In this document: piece by piece, positions 1-9,215 of the stretch | Numbering within the stretch: the stretch's first letter is position 1 | Layout: each line of letters starts with the position of its first letter | Assembly: GCA_964345035.1 (NCBI GenBank) | Contig: CAYFPO010000003.1 | Coordinates: 76,880-140,879, forward strand | Source: CAYFPO01 sp964345035 | GTDB taxonomy: Bacteria; Fidelibacterota; Marinisomatia; SCGC-AAA003-L08; GCA-002704045 | Length of the DNA: 64,000 nt | Direction of reading: 5' to 3' | The notes under the pieces: model-generated | What the model was told of the DNA's origin: nothing | Seen by the model: the letters and a program-made list of their open reading frames with translations, nothing else | Databases searched by the model: none | Program-made: the position numbers and the translations under genes

Positions 1-1
1 A

Positions 2-433
2 GCCCAAAATATTAAGGATACCTTGATTAATCTCATTGATGCAGATACAAATGCATTTGATAATTTAATGGATGCTTTCAGATTGCCTAAAAAAACTGAA
101 TCCCAAAAAGCCTATAGAAATACATCGATCCAAAAAGCAACGAAATCTGCTACTGAAGTTCCTTTTAATATATTGCTCCAATGTATAACTTCTATGAAAT
201 TGGCTATTCAAGTTGCTGAGGAAGGGAATCCAAATTCCATATCTGATGCCGGTGTAGCCGGGGAAATGGCTACTGCCGGAGGGCGGGGTGCAGCCATGAA
301 TGTTAAGATTAATCTACAATCAATTGAAGATAGAAAATTTGTAACATCAAAATTAAAATCTGTGAATAAAAGATTATCAGAACTTGAAGATTTATATTTA
401 AAAATAAACAAGATTATCACTAAAATGTTATGA
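2..433 (+). CDS. Formiminotransferase-cyclodeaminase family protein, 3' fragment
   Basis: The frame is open from the first bases of the window, so the 5' part lies outside it. The visible 143 residues match the C-terminal half of the cyclodeaminase (FchA/FTCD-C) fold. That family cyclises 5-formimino-tetrahydrofolate to methenyl-tetrahydrofolate with release of ammonia. The recognisable part is N-P-N-S-I-S-D-A-G-V-A-G followed by R-G-A-A-M-N-V-K-I-N, the conserved segment near the end of the family. The protein is all helical and ends in a lysine-rich helix. Its stop overlaps the mutL start (ATGA at 430-433), so translation is probably coupled. Family assignment is good; whether an N-terminal formiminotransferase domain is fused cannot be seen. 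Confidence 0.82.
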   Translation, partial: AQNIKDTLINLIDADTNAFDNLMDAFRLPKKTESQKAYRNTSIQKATKSATEVPFNILLQCITSMKLAIQVAEEGNPNSISDAGVAGEMATAGGRGAAMNVKINLQSIEDRKFVTSKLKSVNKRLSELEDLYLKINKIITKML

Positions 434-2199
434 ACGATATAAAAGTATTACCATCAAATCTGATAGACCAAATAGCTGCAGGAGAAGTTATTGAAAGACC
501 TGCTTCTGCAGTTAAAGAATTGGTGGAAAATTCAATTGATGCCGGTGCAACACAAATTGATATTAAAATCGATAATGGTGGAAAATCATTGATTTATGTT
601 TCTGACAATGGTTGTGGAATGAATAAAGATAATTTACAATTAAGTTTTAGACGTCACGCAACCAGCAAATTACATACATCTGAAGAATTAATGAAATTGA
701 CCACACTGGGATTTAGAGGTGAAGCTCTGCCAAGTATTGCTTCAGTTTCCAAAATTCAAGCTAAATCCAATACAGATAAAAATGGTAATGGGTATGAGAT
801 TAAAATATTTGGAGGTAAAACAGAAAATATAATACCAACTGCCTGTGCTGGAGGAACTGCAATTTCAATTAACAATTTATTTTTTAACACTCCTGCAAGA
901 AAGAAATTTTTAAAGAGTACTAATACGGAATTCAGAAATGTCACAAATATTATTAGAAGATATATGCTGTCAAATCCGGAAATTGGATTTTCTTTTCAAT
1001 CGAATGATAAAATTATATATAATGTAAAATCATCAAATTTAATTGATAGAATAGTAAATATATTTGGAAAGTCTATGCATTCATCCTTAATTCCAATAAA
1101 TTTTAAAAAAAATCAATATTCTGTAAGGGGCTTCGTAGGAAATTTAAGTATTGTTAAAAAACGTCCCGGAGCTCAATATCTTTATATTAATGGTAGATTT
1201 GTTCAGGATAGATTGGTAAAATCAGGGATACACAGTGCTTACCACAGTCTATTATCCAGAGGCGAATATCCATTTTATGTAATTAATATTAATATACCAA
1301 CAGAAAATGTAGATTTTAATGTCCATCCAGCAAAATTAGAGGTTCGTTTTCAAGATGAATGGCGAGTTTATCATGTTGCGAAAACAGCAGTTGCAACAGA
1401 ATTGCAAGATGTTCTTAATGTGAGTCCTACTTTTGATAAACAATTTGAAAATCAAACCAACTATAACAAACCATTTCAACCAGCTAACTCATTACAGAAA
1501 TCAAATGTTGTAATTCAACCTGCACCAATACAAAAAACAAATGGGAACAACCAGTTTGAAAACGATCATTTCGATCGAGCAAAAAAGAATTTAGATTCAA
1601 TGTTCTCTAATGATACAAATGAATTGTTTCATAGTCCTGGAGCAATCTGGCAGATATTGAAAAGATACATTATTACTGAAATAAAAGAAGGGTTATTACT
1701 TGTAGATCAGCATGTAGCACATGAACGAATACTTTTTGAAGAGGCATTAAATGCTATAAATGGTAATGGTTTGCCTTCACAAACATTGATATTTCCTCAA
1801 ACTGTTTCTTTTCAACCGGATGATTTCAATAAATTAATTGATTTAACCATTTATCTGGAGAAAATTGGATTTAAAATAAGGGAATTTGGAGAAAATACAA
1901 TAATTGTTGAAGGTGTTCCTCCGAATGTGGAATGGGGAAAAGAATCTAATATCATCCAGGAAATAATTGATCAGTTTATTGAAACAAAAAATAATGATTC
2001 TTCTTTTATTCAATATTTGGCTGCATCATATGCGTGCAAAGCAGCAATAAAATCAGGAGATTCATTAAATAATGAAGAAATGGTATCACTTATTAATAAG
2101 CTATTTTCTACGGAAAATCCGTATTATTGTCCACACGGCCGTCCAATAATCATAAAACTCACCGAAGAAGAATTGGATAAGAGATTTGAAAGGATATAA
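430..2199 (+). CDS. mutL: DNA mismatch repair protein MutL
   Basis: MutL is the ATPase that couples mismatch recognition by MutS to strand incision. The N-terminal GHKL ATPase shows I-A-A-G-E-V-I at about residues 15-21, E-N-S-I-D-A-G at 33-39, D-N-G-C-G-M at 59-64 and G-F-R-G-E-A-L at 94-100. A low-complexity, Asn/Gln-rich linker lies around residues 330-400. The C-terminal domain carries a metal-dependent nicking motif, D-Q-H-V-A-H-E-R-I-L-F-E-E from residue 426 (usual D-Q-H-A-x2-E-x4-E), plus A-C-K-A-A-I-K and a terminal C-P-H-G-R-P. This is therefore the endonuclease-type MutL of bacteria lacking MutH. Length (589 aa) is normal. It overlaps the upstream gene by 4 nt, and the next gene starts at the base after the stop. 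Confidence 0.97.
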   Translation: MNDIKVLPSNLIDQIAAGEVIERPASAVKELVENSIDAGATQIDIKIDNGGKSLIYVSDNGCGMNKDNLQLSFRRHATSKLHTSEELMKLTTLGFRGEALPSIASVSKIQAKSNTDKNGNGYEIKIFGGKTENIIPTACAGGTAISINNLFFNTPARKKFLKSTNTEFRNVTNIIRRYMLSNPEIGFSFQSNDKIIYNVKSSNLIDRIVNIFGKSMHSSLIPINFKKNQYSVRGFVGNLSIVKKRPGAQYLYINGRFVQDRLVKSGIHSAYHSLLSRGEYPFYVININIPTENVDFNVHPAKLEVRFQDEWRVYHVAKTAVATELQDVLNVSPTFDKQFENQTNYNKPFQPANSLQKSNVVIQPAPIQKTNGNNQFENDHFDRAKKNLDSMFSNDTNELFHSPGAIWQILKRYIITEIKEGLLLVDQHVAHERILFEEALNAINGNGLPSQTLIFPQTVSFQPDDFNKLIDLTIYLEKIGFKIREFGENTIIVEGVPPNVEWGKESNIIQEIIDQFIETKNNDSSFIQYLAASYACKAAIKSGDSLNNEEMVSLINKLFSTENPYYCPHGRPIIIKLTEEELDKRFERI

Positions 2200-2799
2200 A
2201 TGATAAAGGATTTTAAAAAAAATATAATTACAGGTGTGCTTGCAATACTGCCGGCAGCTCTGACCTGGATAATTTTAGTAAAATTATTCGGATTCTTTTC
2301 CAATCCAGGATCAAAAATTGTTAAAACTATTTTTGGAGAAAATACACCCAAATATGTTTCAGATTTTACTGGTTTTATATTAACACTTTTATTTATTTAT
2401 TTTCTTGGGTTACTTGTAACTAATATTTTTGGTAAAAAATTGGTTAATTGGTTTGATACATTTATTTCAAAGATTCCAGTTGCAAAAACAATATATAGAA
2501 CTATTAAACAAATCACTACATCTATTGCAGCTCCAAACAAAAATGCATTTCAAAAAGTAGTGTTAGTGGAATATCCCAGAAAAGGATTGTGGACAATTAC
2601 AATGGTAACAGGAAATTCCATGGACAAAGATGGTAATAAATATTACCATATTTTTGTACCGACTACACCTAATCCAACTTCCGGTTTTATGTTAATAATA
2701 CCTGTAGATGATGTCCGAGAATCTAAATTATCAGTAGAAGAAGGGCTGAAATCCATTATTTCAGGCGGGATGATTACCCCGGAAATTAATGATTTATAA
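2200..2799 (+). CDS. DUF502 family membrane protein
   Basis: This 199-residue protein has two membrane segments near the N-terminus (about residues 9-32 and 55-78). They are followed by the DUF502 core: I-P-V-A-K-T-I-Y-R-T-I-K-Q around residue 91, then a soluble beta-rich part with V-E-Y-P-R-K-G-L-W and P-T-T-P-N-P-T-S-G-F. The plant members are the LCV/COV proteins. The bacterial members are of unknown function, and none can be given here. The ATG immediately follows the mutL stop, so it is in the same transcription unit. Confidence 0.85.
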   Translation: MIKDFKKNIITGVLAILPAALTWIILVKLFGFFSNPGSKIVKTIFGENTPKYVSDFTGFILTLLFIYFLGLLVTNIFGKKLVNWFDTFISKIPVAKTIYRTIKQITTSIAAPNKNAFQKVVLVEYPRKGLWTITMVTGNSMDKDGNKYYHIFVPTTPNPTSGFMLIIPVDDVRESKLSVEEGLKSIISGGMITPEINDL

Positions 2800-2810
2800 T
2801 TAAGATTATT

Positions 2811-3554
2811 ATGTCATTAAAAAATGAATATGTAAAAACCGGTAATTGGCTATTTAAGTATAGGGGTTCATTGCCGATTTTTATTTTAATTCCTGCGATT
2901 GTGTTTATAAATTTCAATTCTGAAAATTTCTTCTCTAATAATAGTCACTGGATTTATATATGTTTCTGTATTTCATTATTTGGTGAATTAATCAGAATAT
3001 TAACAGTAGGATATGTACCAATAGGTACTTCGGGTAGAAATACAGCTGGTCAAAGCGCAAGATCATTGAACACTACCGGAATTTATTCAATGGTTAGACA
3101 TCCATTGTATCTGGGAAACTATTTTATTTGGTTGGGAGTTGTCATTTTCTTCAATAATATTTGGCTAATAGCAATAATTAGTCTTATTTACTTTTTATAC
3201 TATGAAAGAATTATGTTTGCAGAAGAGGAGTTTCTGATTAATAAATTTGGTGAAGAATATACAACTTGGGCGAATACTACACCAGCTATAGTTCCTGATT
3301 TTAAAGTTTATAGTTCACCTAATTCCAACTTTTCACTTCGCACAGTATTGTTGAGAGAATATACAGGAATTGGAGGAATTATTGTAATATTTGGATTATT
3401 AAATGGATTTCAATCTTACTGTATGAATGGAATATTTATTTTAGAGAACAAATGGATTTTCTTATCCAGTATTGGTGTAATTATTTATTTTTTATTGAGG
3501 TCATTAAAGAAATATACAAATTATCTAAATACTGTTCGGCATAATACTAACTAA
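2811..3554 (+). CDS. Isoprenylcysteine carboxyl methyltransferase-like integral membrane protein
   Basis: A 247-residue polytopic membrane protein with about five hydrophobic segments. The middle holds the ICMT/PEMT-type signature: G-I-Y-S-M-V-R-H-P-L-Y-L-G-N at about residues 92-105, then Y-Y-E-R-I-M-F-A-E-E-E-F-L and F-G-E-E-Y-T-T-W. These form the S-adenosylmethionine-binding part in this superfamily. The substrate is unknown; bacterial members may methylate lipids or small molecules rather than prenylated proteins. Two more hydrophobic segments follow the catalytic region. It ends 8 nt inside the convergent dus gene. Family confidence is good, function is inferred only. Confidence 0.75.
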   Translation: MSLKNEYVKTGNWLFKYRGSLPIFILIPAIVFINFNSENFFSNNSHWIYICFCISLFGELIRILTVGYVPIGTSGRNTAGQSARSLNTTGIYSMVRHPLYLGNYFIWLGVVIFFNNIWLIAIISLIYFLYYERIMFAEEEFLINKFGEEYTTWANTTPAIVPDFKVYSSPNSNFSLRTVLLREYTGIGGIIVIFGLLNGFQSYCMNGIFILENKWIFLSSIGVIIYFLLRSLKKYTNYLNTVRHNTN

Positions 3555-4548
3555 CAATAGTTGCTGATTTTTTAATATTTTCGTTATAATTTTTTAACGC
3601 CCAATCCAATAACAACTTAATTTCATCAGTTGATTTAGTTCCCATAAATTTCTTTCTTAATTCTGATGCACCGGTAAATCCTTTTAAATACCAACTAAAA
3701 TGTTTTTTTGTATAGTTAATACACAATTGTTCCGATTTATCATCTAATAATAATTTAAAATGTTTTTTACACATTTCGAGTTTTTCTTTAATTCCAACAA
3801 AATTATCGGGTTGATTTATTAAATAATTTTTGATCGATTGGATTAACCATGGATTTCCTAAAACACCTCTCGCAACCATAACCGCATCACATCCGGTCGA
3901 TTCAAACATATTTTTTGCGTCATCGACAGTAATTATATCACCATTACCGATAACCGGAATTGAAACATTTTTCTTTAAATCACGAATTAAAGACCAATCT
4001 GCATTTCCTGTAAAGGACTGGCTTGTTGTTCTTGGATGAAGTGTAATTGCTTTAATTCCTAATTTTTCCAGCATTATACCTGCTTCTGTAGAAACTATGG
4101 TATTGTTATCCCACCCAGCTCTCATTTTAACTGTTACGGGTGTATTCCCTGCATTTTTAATTACTTCAGATGTTATATTTTGCATTAATTTTAAATCTCT
4201 TAATGCACCAGAACCTGCGCCCTTCTTTACAACCTTTGGAACAGGACATCCAAAATTGATATCAATGATGTCAGGATTGAACATATTACACACCATTTTT
4301 GCTGACTTACCAACGATTATTGGATCGTTACCAAAAATTTGAACACCAATCGGTCTTTCTGCGTCTGAAAATTTTATCATATTCAATGTTTTTTCATTTT
4401 CATGAATAATTCCATTGGAACTTACAAATTCAGTAAACACCATACCTGCACCAAACTCTTTACAAATAATTCTGAATGATCTATCTGTTACTCCAGCCAT
4501 AGGTGCAAGAATAATCGGAGTAGTTATTTGTATATTACCTATTTTCAT
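3547..4548 (-). CDS. dusB: tRNA-dihydrouridine synthase (DusB-like)
   Basis: This FMN enzyme reduces uridine to dihydrouridine in the tRNA D-loop. The TIM barrel begins with P-I-I-L-A-P-M-A-G-V-T-D near residue 10. The active-site segment is I-N-F-G-C-P-V-P-K-V-V-K-K-G-A-G, in which the Cys is the general acid. Phosphate-binding motifs T-V-K-M-R-A-G-W and I-G-N-G-D-I follow, with V-A-R-G-V-L-G-N-P-W near the end. The frame is open 48 nt further upstream (to 4596), but I prefer the ATG at 4548 because the family begins just before I-x-x-P-I-I-L-A-P-M. It stands alone on the minus strand between two plus-strand groups and overlaps the convergent upstream gene by 8 nt. Confidence 0.93.
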   Translation of the reverse strand: MKIGNIQITTPIILAPMAGVTDRSFRIICKEFGAGMVFTEFVSSNGIIHENEKTLNMIKFSDAERPIGVQIFGNDPIIVGKSAKMVCNMFNPDIIDINFGCPVPKVVKKGAGSGALRDLKLMQNITSEVIKNAGNTPVTVKMRAGWDNNTIVSTEAGIMLEKLGIKAITLHPRTTSQSFTGNADWSLIRDLKKNVSIPVIGNGDIITVDDAKNMFESTGCDAVMVARGVLGNPWLIQSIKNYLINQPDNFVGIKEKLEMCKKHFKLLLDDKSEQLCINYTKKHFSWYLKGFTGASELRKKFMGTKSTDEIKLLLDWALKNYNENIKKSATIVS

Positions 4549-4648
4549 TCCATCTTTATAATTTAATATGTAACCAAATTTACACCAATCACACAACTTT
4601 AAATAACGTGAAACTTTTGTAATTTATTATACTAAATTGGAGGATTAA

Positions 4649-4978
4649 TTGGATATTTTATTTGGACAATCTGAATCTGCCGGAAGTGGAATTGCAATGT
4701 TTTTGCCAATGATACTCATTTTTGCTGTATTTTACTTCCTGATTTTCAGACCACAAGCAAAACAAAGAAAACAACACGTAAAACTTTTAGAAAATTTAAA
4801 AAAAGGAGATAAGATTATCACTCGAGGCGGAGTATATGGTAAAATTGTTAATTTTCAAGGCAAAACAAATAATAAGGTAATCATCGATACGGGTAATAAT
4901 AACAGATTGACTTTATCCCGTGCCTATATCGCAGGATTAGCAGATTCTTCGGCTGCAGAAAAGCCGGATGGGAATTAA
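4649..4978 (+). CDS. yajC: Preprotein translocase subunit YajC
   Basis: YajC is a small inner-membrane accessory of SecDF. The 109-residue product has a single membrane helix (about residues 16-33, ending Y-F-L-I-F-R-P-Q) followed by Q-R-K-Q-H-V-K-L-L-E-N-L-K-K-G-D-K-I and T-R-G-G-V-Y-G-K-I, the family signature. The start is TTG at 4649, decided by a strong ribosome-binding site GGAGG at 4639-4643. Unusually it is not next to secD in this window but heads a def-fmt-rsmB group; its stop overlaps the def start by one base. Confidence 0.93.
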   Translation: MDILFGQSESAGSGIAMFLPMILIFAVFYFLIFRPQAKQRKQHVKLLENLKKGDKIITRGGVYGKIVNFQGKTNNKVIIDTGNNNRLTLSRAYIAGLADSSAAEKPDGN

Positions 4979-5514
4979 TGTCAATTTTAAAAATTGTAAA
5001 ATATGGTGATCCCATTCTAAGAAATCAAGTAGTCAAAACAACAGTAAAAGATGTAAATGATGAATTATTCAATAACATGTTTGAAACAATGTATAATGAA
5101 AAAGGAATTGGGCTTGCTGCTAATCAAATTGGCAAAAGTATCAATTTGCTTATAACAGACACCAGTGGCTTTGATGAAGATTCTGATAATTATCCACCAT
5201 CAATTTTTATAAATGCTGAAATTGTTCATACCGAAGGTAACTCTGTTATGGAAGAGGGATGTTTAAGTATCCCGGAAATACGTGCTGAAATAAACCGCCC
5301 TGAAGTTATTACATTGAAATATCAAAATAAACAATTTAATGAAATGACGGAATCATTTACTGGAATCATGTCAAGAGTAATTCAACACGAAATAGATCAC
5401 TTAAATGGTAAATATTTTATTGATTACCTACCTCCTGGAAAGCGATTATTATTACAAAAAAGGTTAATGGAAATTTCCAAAACAGGAGCTCCCACTACTG
5501 GAATTGTTTTGTAG
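4978..5514 (+). CDS. def: Peptide deformylase
   Basis: Removes the N-formyl group from nascent proteins, using a metal ion (usually Fe2+). All three family motifs are present: G-I-G-L-A-A-N-Q at residues 43-50, E-G-C-L-S at 93-97 (Cys95 is a metal ligand) and Q-H-E-I-D-H at 136-141 (His137 and His141 ligands, Glu138 catalytic). Length of 178 aa is typical. It sits directly upstream of fmt, which makes the substrate's formyl group, the classic def-fmt pairing. Confidence 0.97.
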   Translation: MSILKIVKYGDPILRNQVVKTTVKDVNDELFNNMFETMYNEKGIGLAANQIGKSINLLITDTSGFDEDSDNYPPSIFINAEIVHTEGNSVMEEGCLSIPEIRAEINRPEVITLKYQNKQFNEMTESFTGIMSRVIQHEIDHLNGKYFIDYLPPGKRLLLQKRLMEISKTGAPTTGIVL

Positions 5515-5556
5515 TGTAAAAGAATAATTAATTATTAAAATAGGAAGTAATCTGTT

Positions 5557-6522
5557 ATGCGTGTAGTTTTTATGGGATCCTCCGTGTTTGCGGAACCATC
5601 TTTACGGTCAATTCACGCATCATCACATCAAATTGTATCTGTTGTAACTCATGCAGATAAAACTGCCGGAAGGGGTAAAAAATTACAACCATCTTATATC
5701 AAATCAATTTCATATGAATTTGGATATCCTGTTTTACAACCTGTTTTATTAAAAGATGAACAATTTATCCGGAATCTAAAGGATTGTTTTTCCGACATAT
5801 TTGTTGTGGTAGCATTTAGAAAATTGCCGGATATTTTACTGGACATTCCTAAATTAGGATGCATCAATCTTCACCCGTCATTATTACCAAAATACAGAGG
5901 AGCAGCACCAATACATCATTCAATTTTAAATGGTGATAAAAAAACAGGAATCACTGTAATTAAAATATCATCTCAACTTGATTCCGGGGATATATTATTT
6001 CAAAAAGAATATACAATAATTGACAATGAAAATACAGGTGAATTATCAAATAGACTATCTGATTATGGTTCTAAACATCTTGTTGAAACTCTCAATTTAA
6101 TTGAAGAAAAAAACGAAATTACAGGTGTTAAACAGGATGAATCAATTGTATCATTAGCACCTAAAATCCATAAAAATGACTACATGGTAAGCTGGACCGA
6201 TGATGCAATTAACATACATAATAAAATTCGAGCTCTCGCACCAAAACCGGGTGCATTTTCTATGTATGGTAAAAAGAGGATGAAACTTATAAAATCTGAA
6301 GTGATATTAACTAATATTGATTTTATACAATCTGACGATATTTTGAGAGAACATTTGTTGAATCTTCATCCTGGGCAGATATTAATGACAAAAAATAAGA
6401 TATTTACAGGAACGGGGAACGGCATACTTTCTATTTTAGAAATTCAACCAGAAGGTAAACGTGTAATGAAAAATTCAGAATTTATTTCAGGTTATTATGA
6501 AAAAACATCGAATTTCGATTGA
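5557..6522 (+). CDS. fmt: Methionyl-tRNA formyltransferase
   Basis: Transfers a formyl group from 10-formyl-tetrahydrofolate to initiator Met-tRNA. The N-terminal formyltransferase fold includes G-S-S-V-F-A-E-P at the start and I-N-L-H-P-S-L-L-P-K-Y-R-G-A-A-P around residues 105-120 (S-L-L-P-K-Y-R-G is the cofactor-binding loop). L-D-S-G-D-I-L follows. The C-terminal OB-like domain holds N-K-I-R-A-L-A-P-K-P-G-A. A ribosome-binding site AGGAAG precedes the ATG by about 11 nt. The end overlaps rsmB by 26 nt. Confidence 0.96.
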   Translation: MRVVFMGSSVFAEPSLRSIHASSHQIVSVVTHADKTAGRGKKLQPSYIKSISYEFGYPVLQPVLLKDEQFIRNLKDCFSDIFVVVAFRKLPDILLDIPKLGCINLHPSLLPKYRGAAPIHHSILNGDKKTGITVIKISSQLDSGDILFQKEYTIIDNENTGELSNRLSDYGSKHLVETLNLIEEKNEITGVKQDESIVSLAPKIHKNDYMVSWTDDAINIHNKIRALAPKPGAFSMYGKKRMKLIKSEVILTNIDFIQSDDILREHLLNLHPGQILMTKNKIFTGTGNGILSILEIQPEGKRVMKNSEFISGYYEKTSNFD

Positions 6523-7840
6523 TAAAAAAGAACTCTCGCCAAGGAGATTGGCATGGCAAATAATGTTAAAAGCCAGCGAGAGAAACAGAAGGCTGTCTGA
6601 TATTACTGCTGAATTTTTATCCGGTGTTAATTTCTCACCATCTCAAAGAAATTTGACTACAAACTTGGTACAGGGTTGTGTTAGAATGAAAGGACGATTG
6701 GATTGGGAATTAAGCAGTATATTTTTCGATGATTATTATGAATTACGTGATAATATTAAAGTAATTCTTCAACTTGGTGCATATCAATTGAAATATTTGG
6801 ATAGCATACCGGATTATGCGGCAGTAACAACTTCAGTTTCACTTGCAAAATCATTAAATCCAAAATTGGGTGGATTAGTAAATGCTGTTTTAAGGAAAAT
6901 TTCAAAAGATGAAATAGAACCACCTGATGTTGATGATTTAGCAGCAACATCACAATATTTGAGCCATCCTGAATGGTTGATTGAAAAGTGGACTAAATAT
7001 TGGGGGAGTGAGAGAGTCTACAAGCTTGCACAATGGAACAACTCTACACCAAGAATTTGGTTTAGAGTGAATACATTGCAATTTTCCCCTAACAAATTTA
7101 TCAATTATTTAAAAAAAGAGGATATAAAATATGAACAGTTTGAAGACGACCCTAATTTCTTTACAACCGATAAAACTGCAAAAATAATTGACTGTGAATA
7201 TTTTAAATTAGGAAATGTAACGGTTCAGGATCCTGCTGCTGGTATGGTTTGTCATCTACTGGAACCGAACTCAAAGGACTCGATAATTGACGGATGTGCG
7301 GCTCCCGGCGGGAAAGCGACATATTTATCTCAATTAATGAATAATAAAGGGCAGATATGGGCTTATGATAACCATAAACAACGAATAAAACTATTGAAAA
7401 ATTCTTCTAAAAGATTGAATATCACGAATATAATTCCACAGGAAATTGATGTTTCTACTGCTGAATTACCGGTTGTTTCAAAAATATTGTTAGATGTGCC
7501 GTGTTCAGGTACAGGTGTTTTGGGTAAAAGAGCCGATTTAAGATGGAGAAAATCATTTGACGATATTGTTGAAATGTCAGTGCTGCAGAGGAATATTTTA
7601 TGGAATGCGGCTAAATATTTAAAACCGGGTGGAAAAATTGTTTACAGTACTTGCTCAATCGAACCGGAGGAAAATAAATATATAGTTGATTCGTTTTTGG
7701 AGCATCATTCAAATTATTATCTTGAACCGGTAAAAACTATTTTACCTGAAAAATATGTCAATGATGACGGATATTATTTCACATTTCCTCCTGTTCATGG
7801 TATTGATGGCGGAAGTGCTGCAATTATAAGAAAAAAATGA
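6497..7840 (+). CDS. rsmB: 16S rRNA (cytosine(967)-C(5))-methyltransferase RsmB
   Basis: Methylates C967 of 16S rRNA. The N-terminal 140 residues form a NusB-like RNA-binding domain (S-P-R-R-L-A-W, L-Q-L-G-A-Y-Q-L). The C-terminal methyltransferase domain shows V-Q-D-P-A-A-G, the SAM-binding D-G-C-A-A-P-G-G-K near residue 265, D-V-P-C-S-G-T-G-V-L-G near 335 and the catalytic Y-S-T-C-S-I-E-P-E-E-N near 385. Length is 447 aa. It begins inside fmt and its stop overlaps the following gene by 4 nt, so the def-fmt-rsmB group looks co-translated. Confidence 0.95.
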   Translation: MKKHRISIDKKELSPRRLAWQIMLKASERNRRLSDITAEFLSGVNFSPSQRNLTTNLVQGCVRMKGRLDWELSSIFFDDYYELRDNIKVILQLGAYQLKYLDSIPDYAAVTTSVSLAKSLNPKLGGLVNAVLRKISKDEIEPPDVDDLAATSQYLSHPEWLIEKWTKYWGSERVYKLAQWNNSTPRIWFRVNTLQFSPNKFINYLKKEDIKYEQFEDDPNFFTTDKTAKIIDCEYFKLGNVTVQDPAAGMVCHLLEPNSKDSIIDGCAAPGGKATYLSQLMNNKGQIWAYDNHKQRIKLLKNSSKRLNITNIIPQEIDVSTAELPVVSKILLDVPCSGTGVLGKRADLRWRKSFDDIVEMSVLQRNILWNAAKYLKPGGKIVYSTCSIEPEENKYIVDSFLEHHSNYYLEPVKTILPEKYVNDDGYYFTFPPVHGIDGGSAAIIRKK

Positions 7841-8577
7841 TAAATAATTTATTCAGATATATCATTGCAGCCGGAGTATTAATAATAATTGGTGCCTTCT
7901 TGGTTGAAATTTTTGTGTTACCCCAATATGTTAGCGTAAATAAAGAACTTTATCTTCCGGATGTCCGGGGAATGTTTAAACATCATGCAGTAAAACTTTT
8001 AAAATCCCACGAATTATCTGTTAAAATTGAAGATATACCCTTTACAACGGAGGATGAAATTGGAAGAGTATTAAAAATGTCGCCGTTACCACCGATTAAA
8101 ATAAAATCAGGTAGAACTGTTGAATTATCTATTCCATCAGGAAGAAATAATATTTTTGTACCAGAATTGGTAAATATGACACTTCGAAATGCAAAAATTG
8201 AAATAGAAAAACATAATATGGAACTAGATACAGTTATGTATGAACATTTTTCAGAAATAAAAAAAGGATTGATAACAGTTCAAAATCCCAGGGCAGGGCA
8301 TCTTGTTGAAACAGGTGCTTTAATATCTCTAATGGTTAGTAAAGGACCGCCACCCGATATTTTCAGAGTACCTGACTTAATAAATTTAAGTTTACAAAGA
8401 GCAAAACAAAAATTAAATGAGGCAGGGCTGAGGTTAGGAATTGTAGAGTATGAATATCAACCTGGTTTATTAAAGGGAACGGTAATTGAGCAAAGTCTTA
8501 CCCCTGGAATGAGTGTCAGCATTCCTGCTGCTGTAGATATAATTGTCAGTTCAGATAAAAAAGAGGACAGAAAATGA
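7837..8577 (+). CDS. PASTA-domain membrane protein
   Basis: A 246-residue protein with one N-terminal membrane helix (about residues 7-30) and three PASTA domains outside the membrane (about 38-105, 106-172 and 173-242). Each begins with a V-P-D/E-L-like strand and contains A-x-x-x-L followed by a G-x-V/I-x-x-Q/M-x-P step, for example T-V-Q-N-P-R-A-G and V-I-E-Q-S-L-T-P-G. PASTA domains bind peptidoglycan or muropeptides in Ser/Thr kinases and PBPs. Here there is no kinase or transpeptidase domain, so it is a stand-alone sensor or anchor. Position in the rsmB-rpe group is usual for this kind of genome but its role is unknown. Confidence 0.85.
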   Translation: MINNLFRYIIAAGVLIIIGAFLVEIFVLPQYVSVNKELYLPDVRGMFKHHAVKLLKSHELSVKIEDIPFTTEDEIGRVLKMSPLPPIKIKSGRTVELSIPSGRNNIFVPELVNMTLRNAKIEIEKHNMELDTVMYEHFSEIKKGLITVQNPRAGHLVETGALISLMVSKGPPPDIFRVPDLINLSLQRAKQKLNEAGLRLGIVEYEYQPGLLKGTVIEQSLTPGMSVSIPAAVDIIVSSDKKEDRK

Positions 8578-9215
8578 GAAATATATCACCATCCGTACTT
8601 TCCGCTGATTTTACCAATATTGAAAAAGATATACGAAAAGTAGAAAGGACTGGTGCAACCAGACTCCATTTAGATGTTATGGATGGACATTTTGTGCCTA
8701 ATTTGACCTTTGGACCACTAATTGTTGATTCAATCAGAAGATTAACTGATCTTCATTTAGAAACCCATTTAATGATATCCAACCCTGATAAATATCTAGT
8801 ACAATTCATTGAAGCAGGGTCTGATACTGTAATTTTTCATTTAGAAGCATCTACAGATATTGAACGAGATATTAATATAATAAAATCAAATGATGTGCTG
8901 GCTGGAATTGCAATTAATCCGGATACAAAAGTTGAAAAAATAATTCCATACTTGGATGATATTGATTATGTGCTTGTGATGTCGGTATTTCCGGGGTTTG
9001 GAGGGCAGTCATTTATTGAAGATACACTCTTAACTATGGAGCAATTGGTAGAAATAAGAAATGGCCGTAAATATCTGGTTGGTGTTGATGGCGGGATAAA
9101 TACCAATACTATAAGAAAAGTGTATGAAACCGGAATTGATATTACAATAGTAGGTTCTAATTTATTTGGTGCAAATGATTTTCAATCCAGATATATAGAA
9201 TTAATGAATGAATGA
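8574..9215 (+). CDS. rpe: Ribulose-phosphate 3-epimerase
   Basis: Interconverts ribulose 5-phosphate and xylulose 5-phosphate in the pentose phosphate pathway. The TIM barrel motifs are complete: S-P-S-V-L-S-A-D-F at residues 5-13, L-H-L-D-V-M-D-G-H-F-V-P-N near 31-43, E-T-H-L-M-I near 63, V-M-S-V-F-P-G-F-G-G-Q-S-F near 137 and V-D-G-G-I-N near 171. The metal-binding His and two Asp residues are present. It overlaps both neighbours by 4-8 nt. Confidence 0.96.
   Translation: MRNISPSVLSADFTNIEKDIRKVERTGATRLHLDVMDGHFVPNLTFGPLIVDSIRRLTDLHLETHLMISNPDKYLVQFIEAGSDTVIFHLEASTDIERDINIIKSNDVLAGIAINPDTKVEKIIPYLDDIDYVLVMSVFPGFGGQSFIEDTLLTMEQLVEIRNGRKYLVGVDGGINTNTIRKVYETGIDITIVGSNLFGANDFQSRYIELMNE

Noticed and set aside
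4549..4596. 16-residue N-terminal extension of the dihydrouridine synthase
   Set aside because: The family normally begins at M-K-I-G-N-I; the extra residues have no support and contain an unusual Cys pair of no known role.
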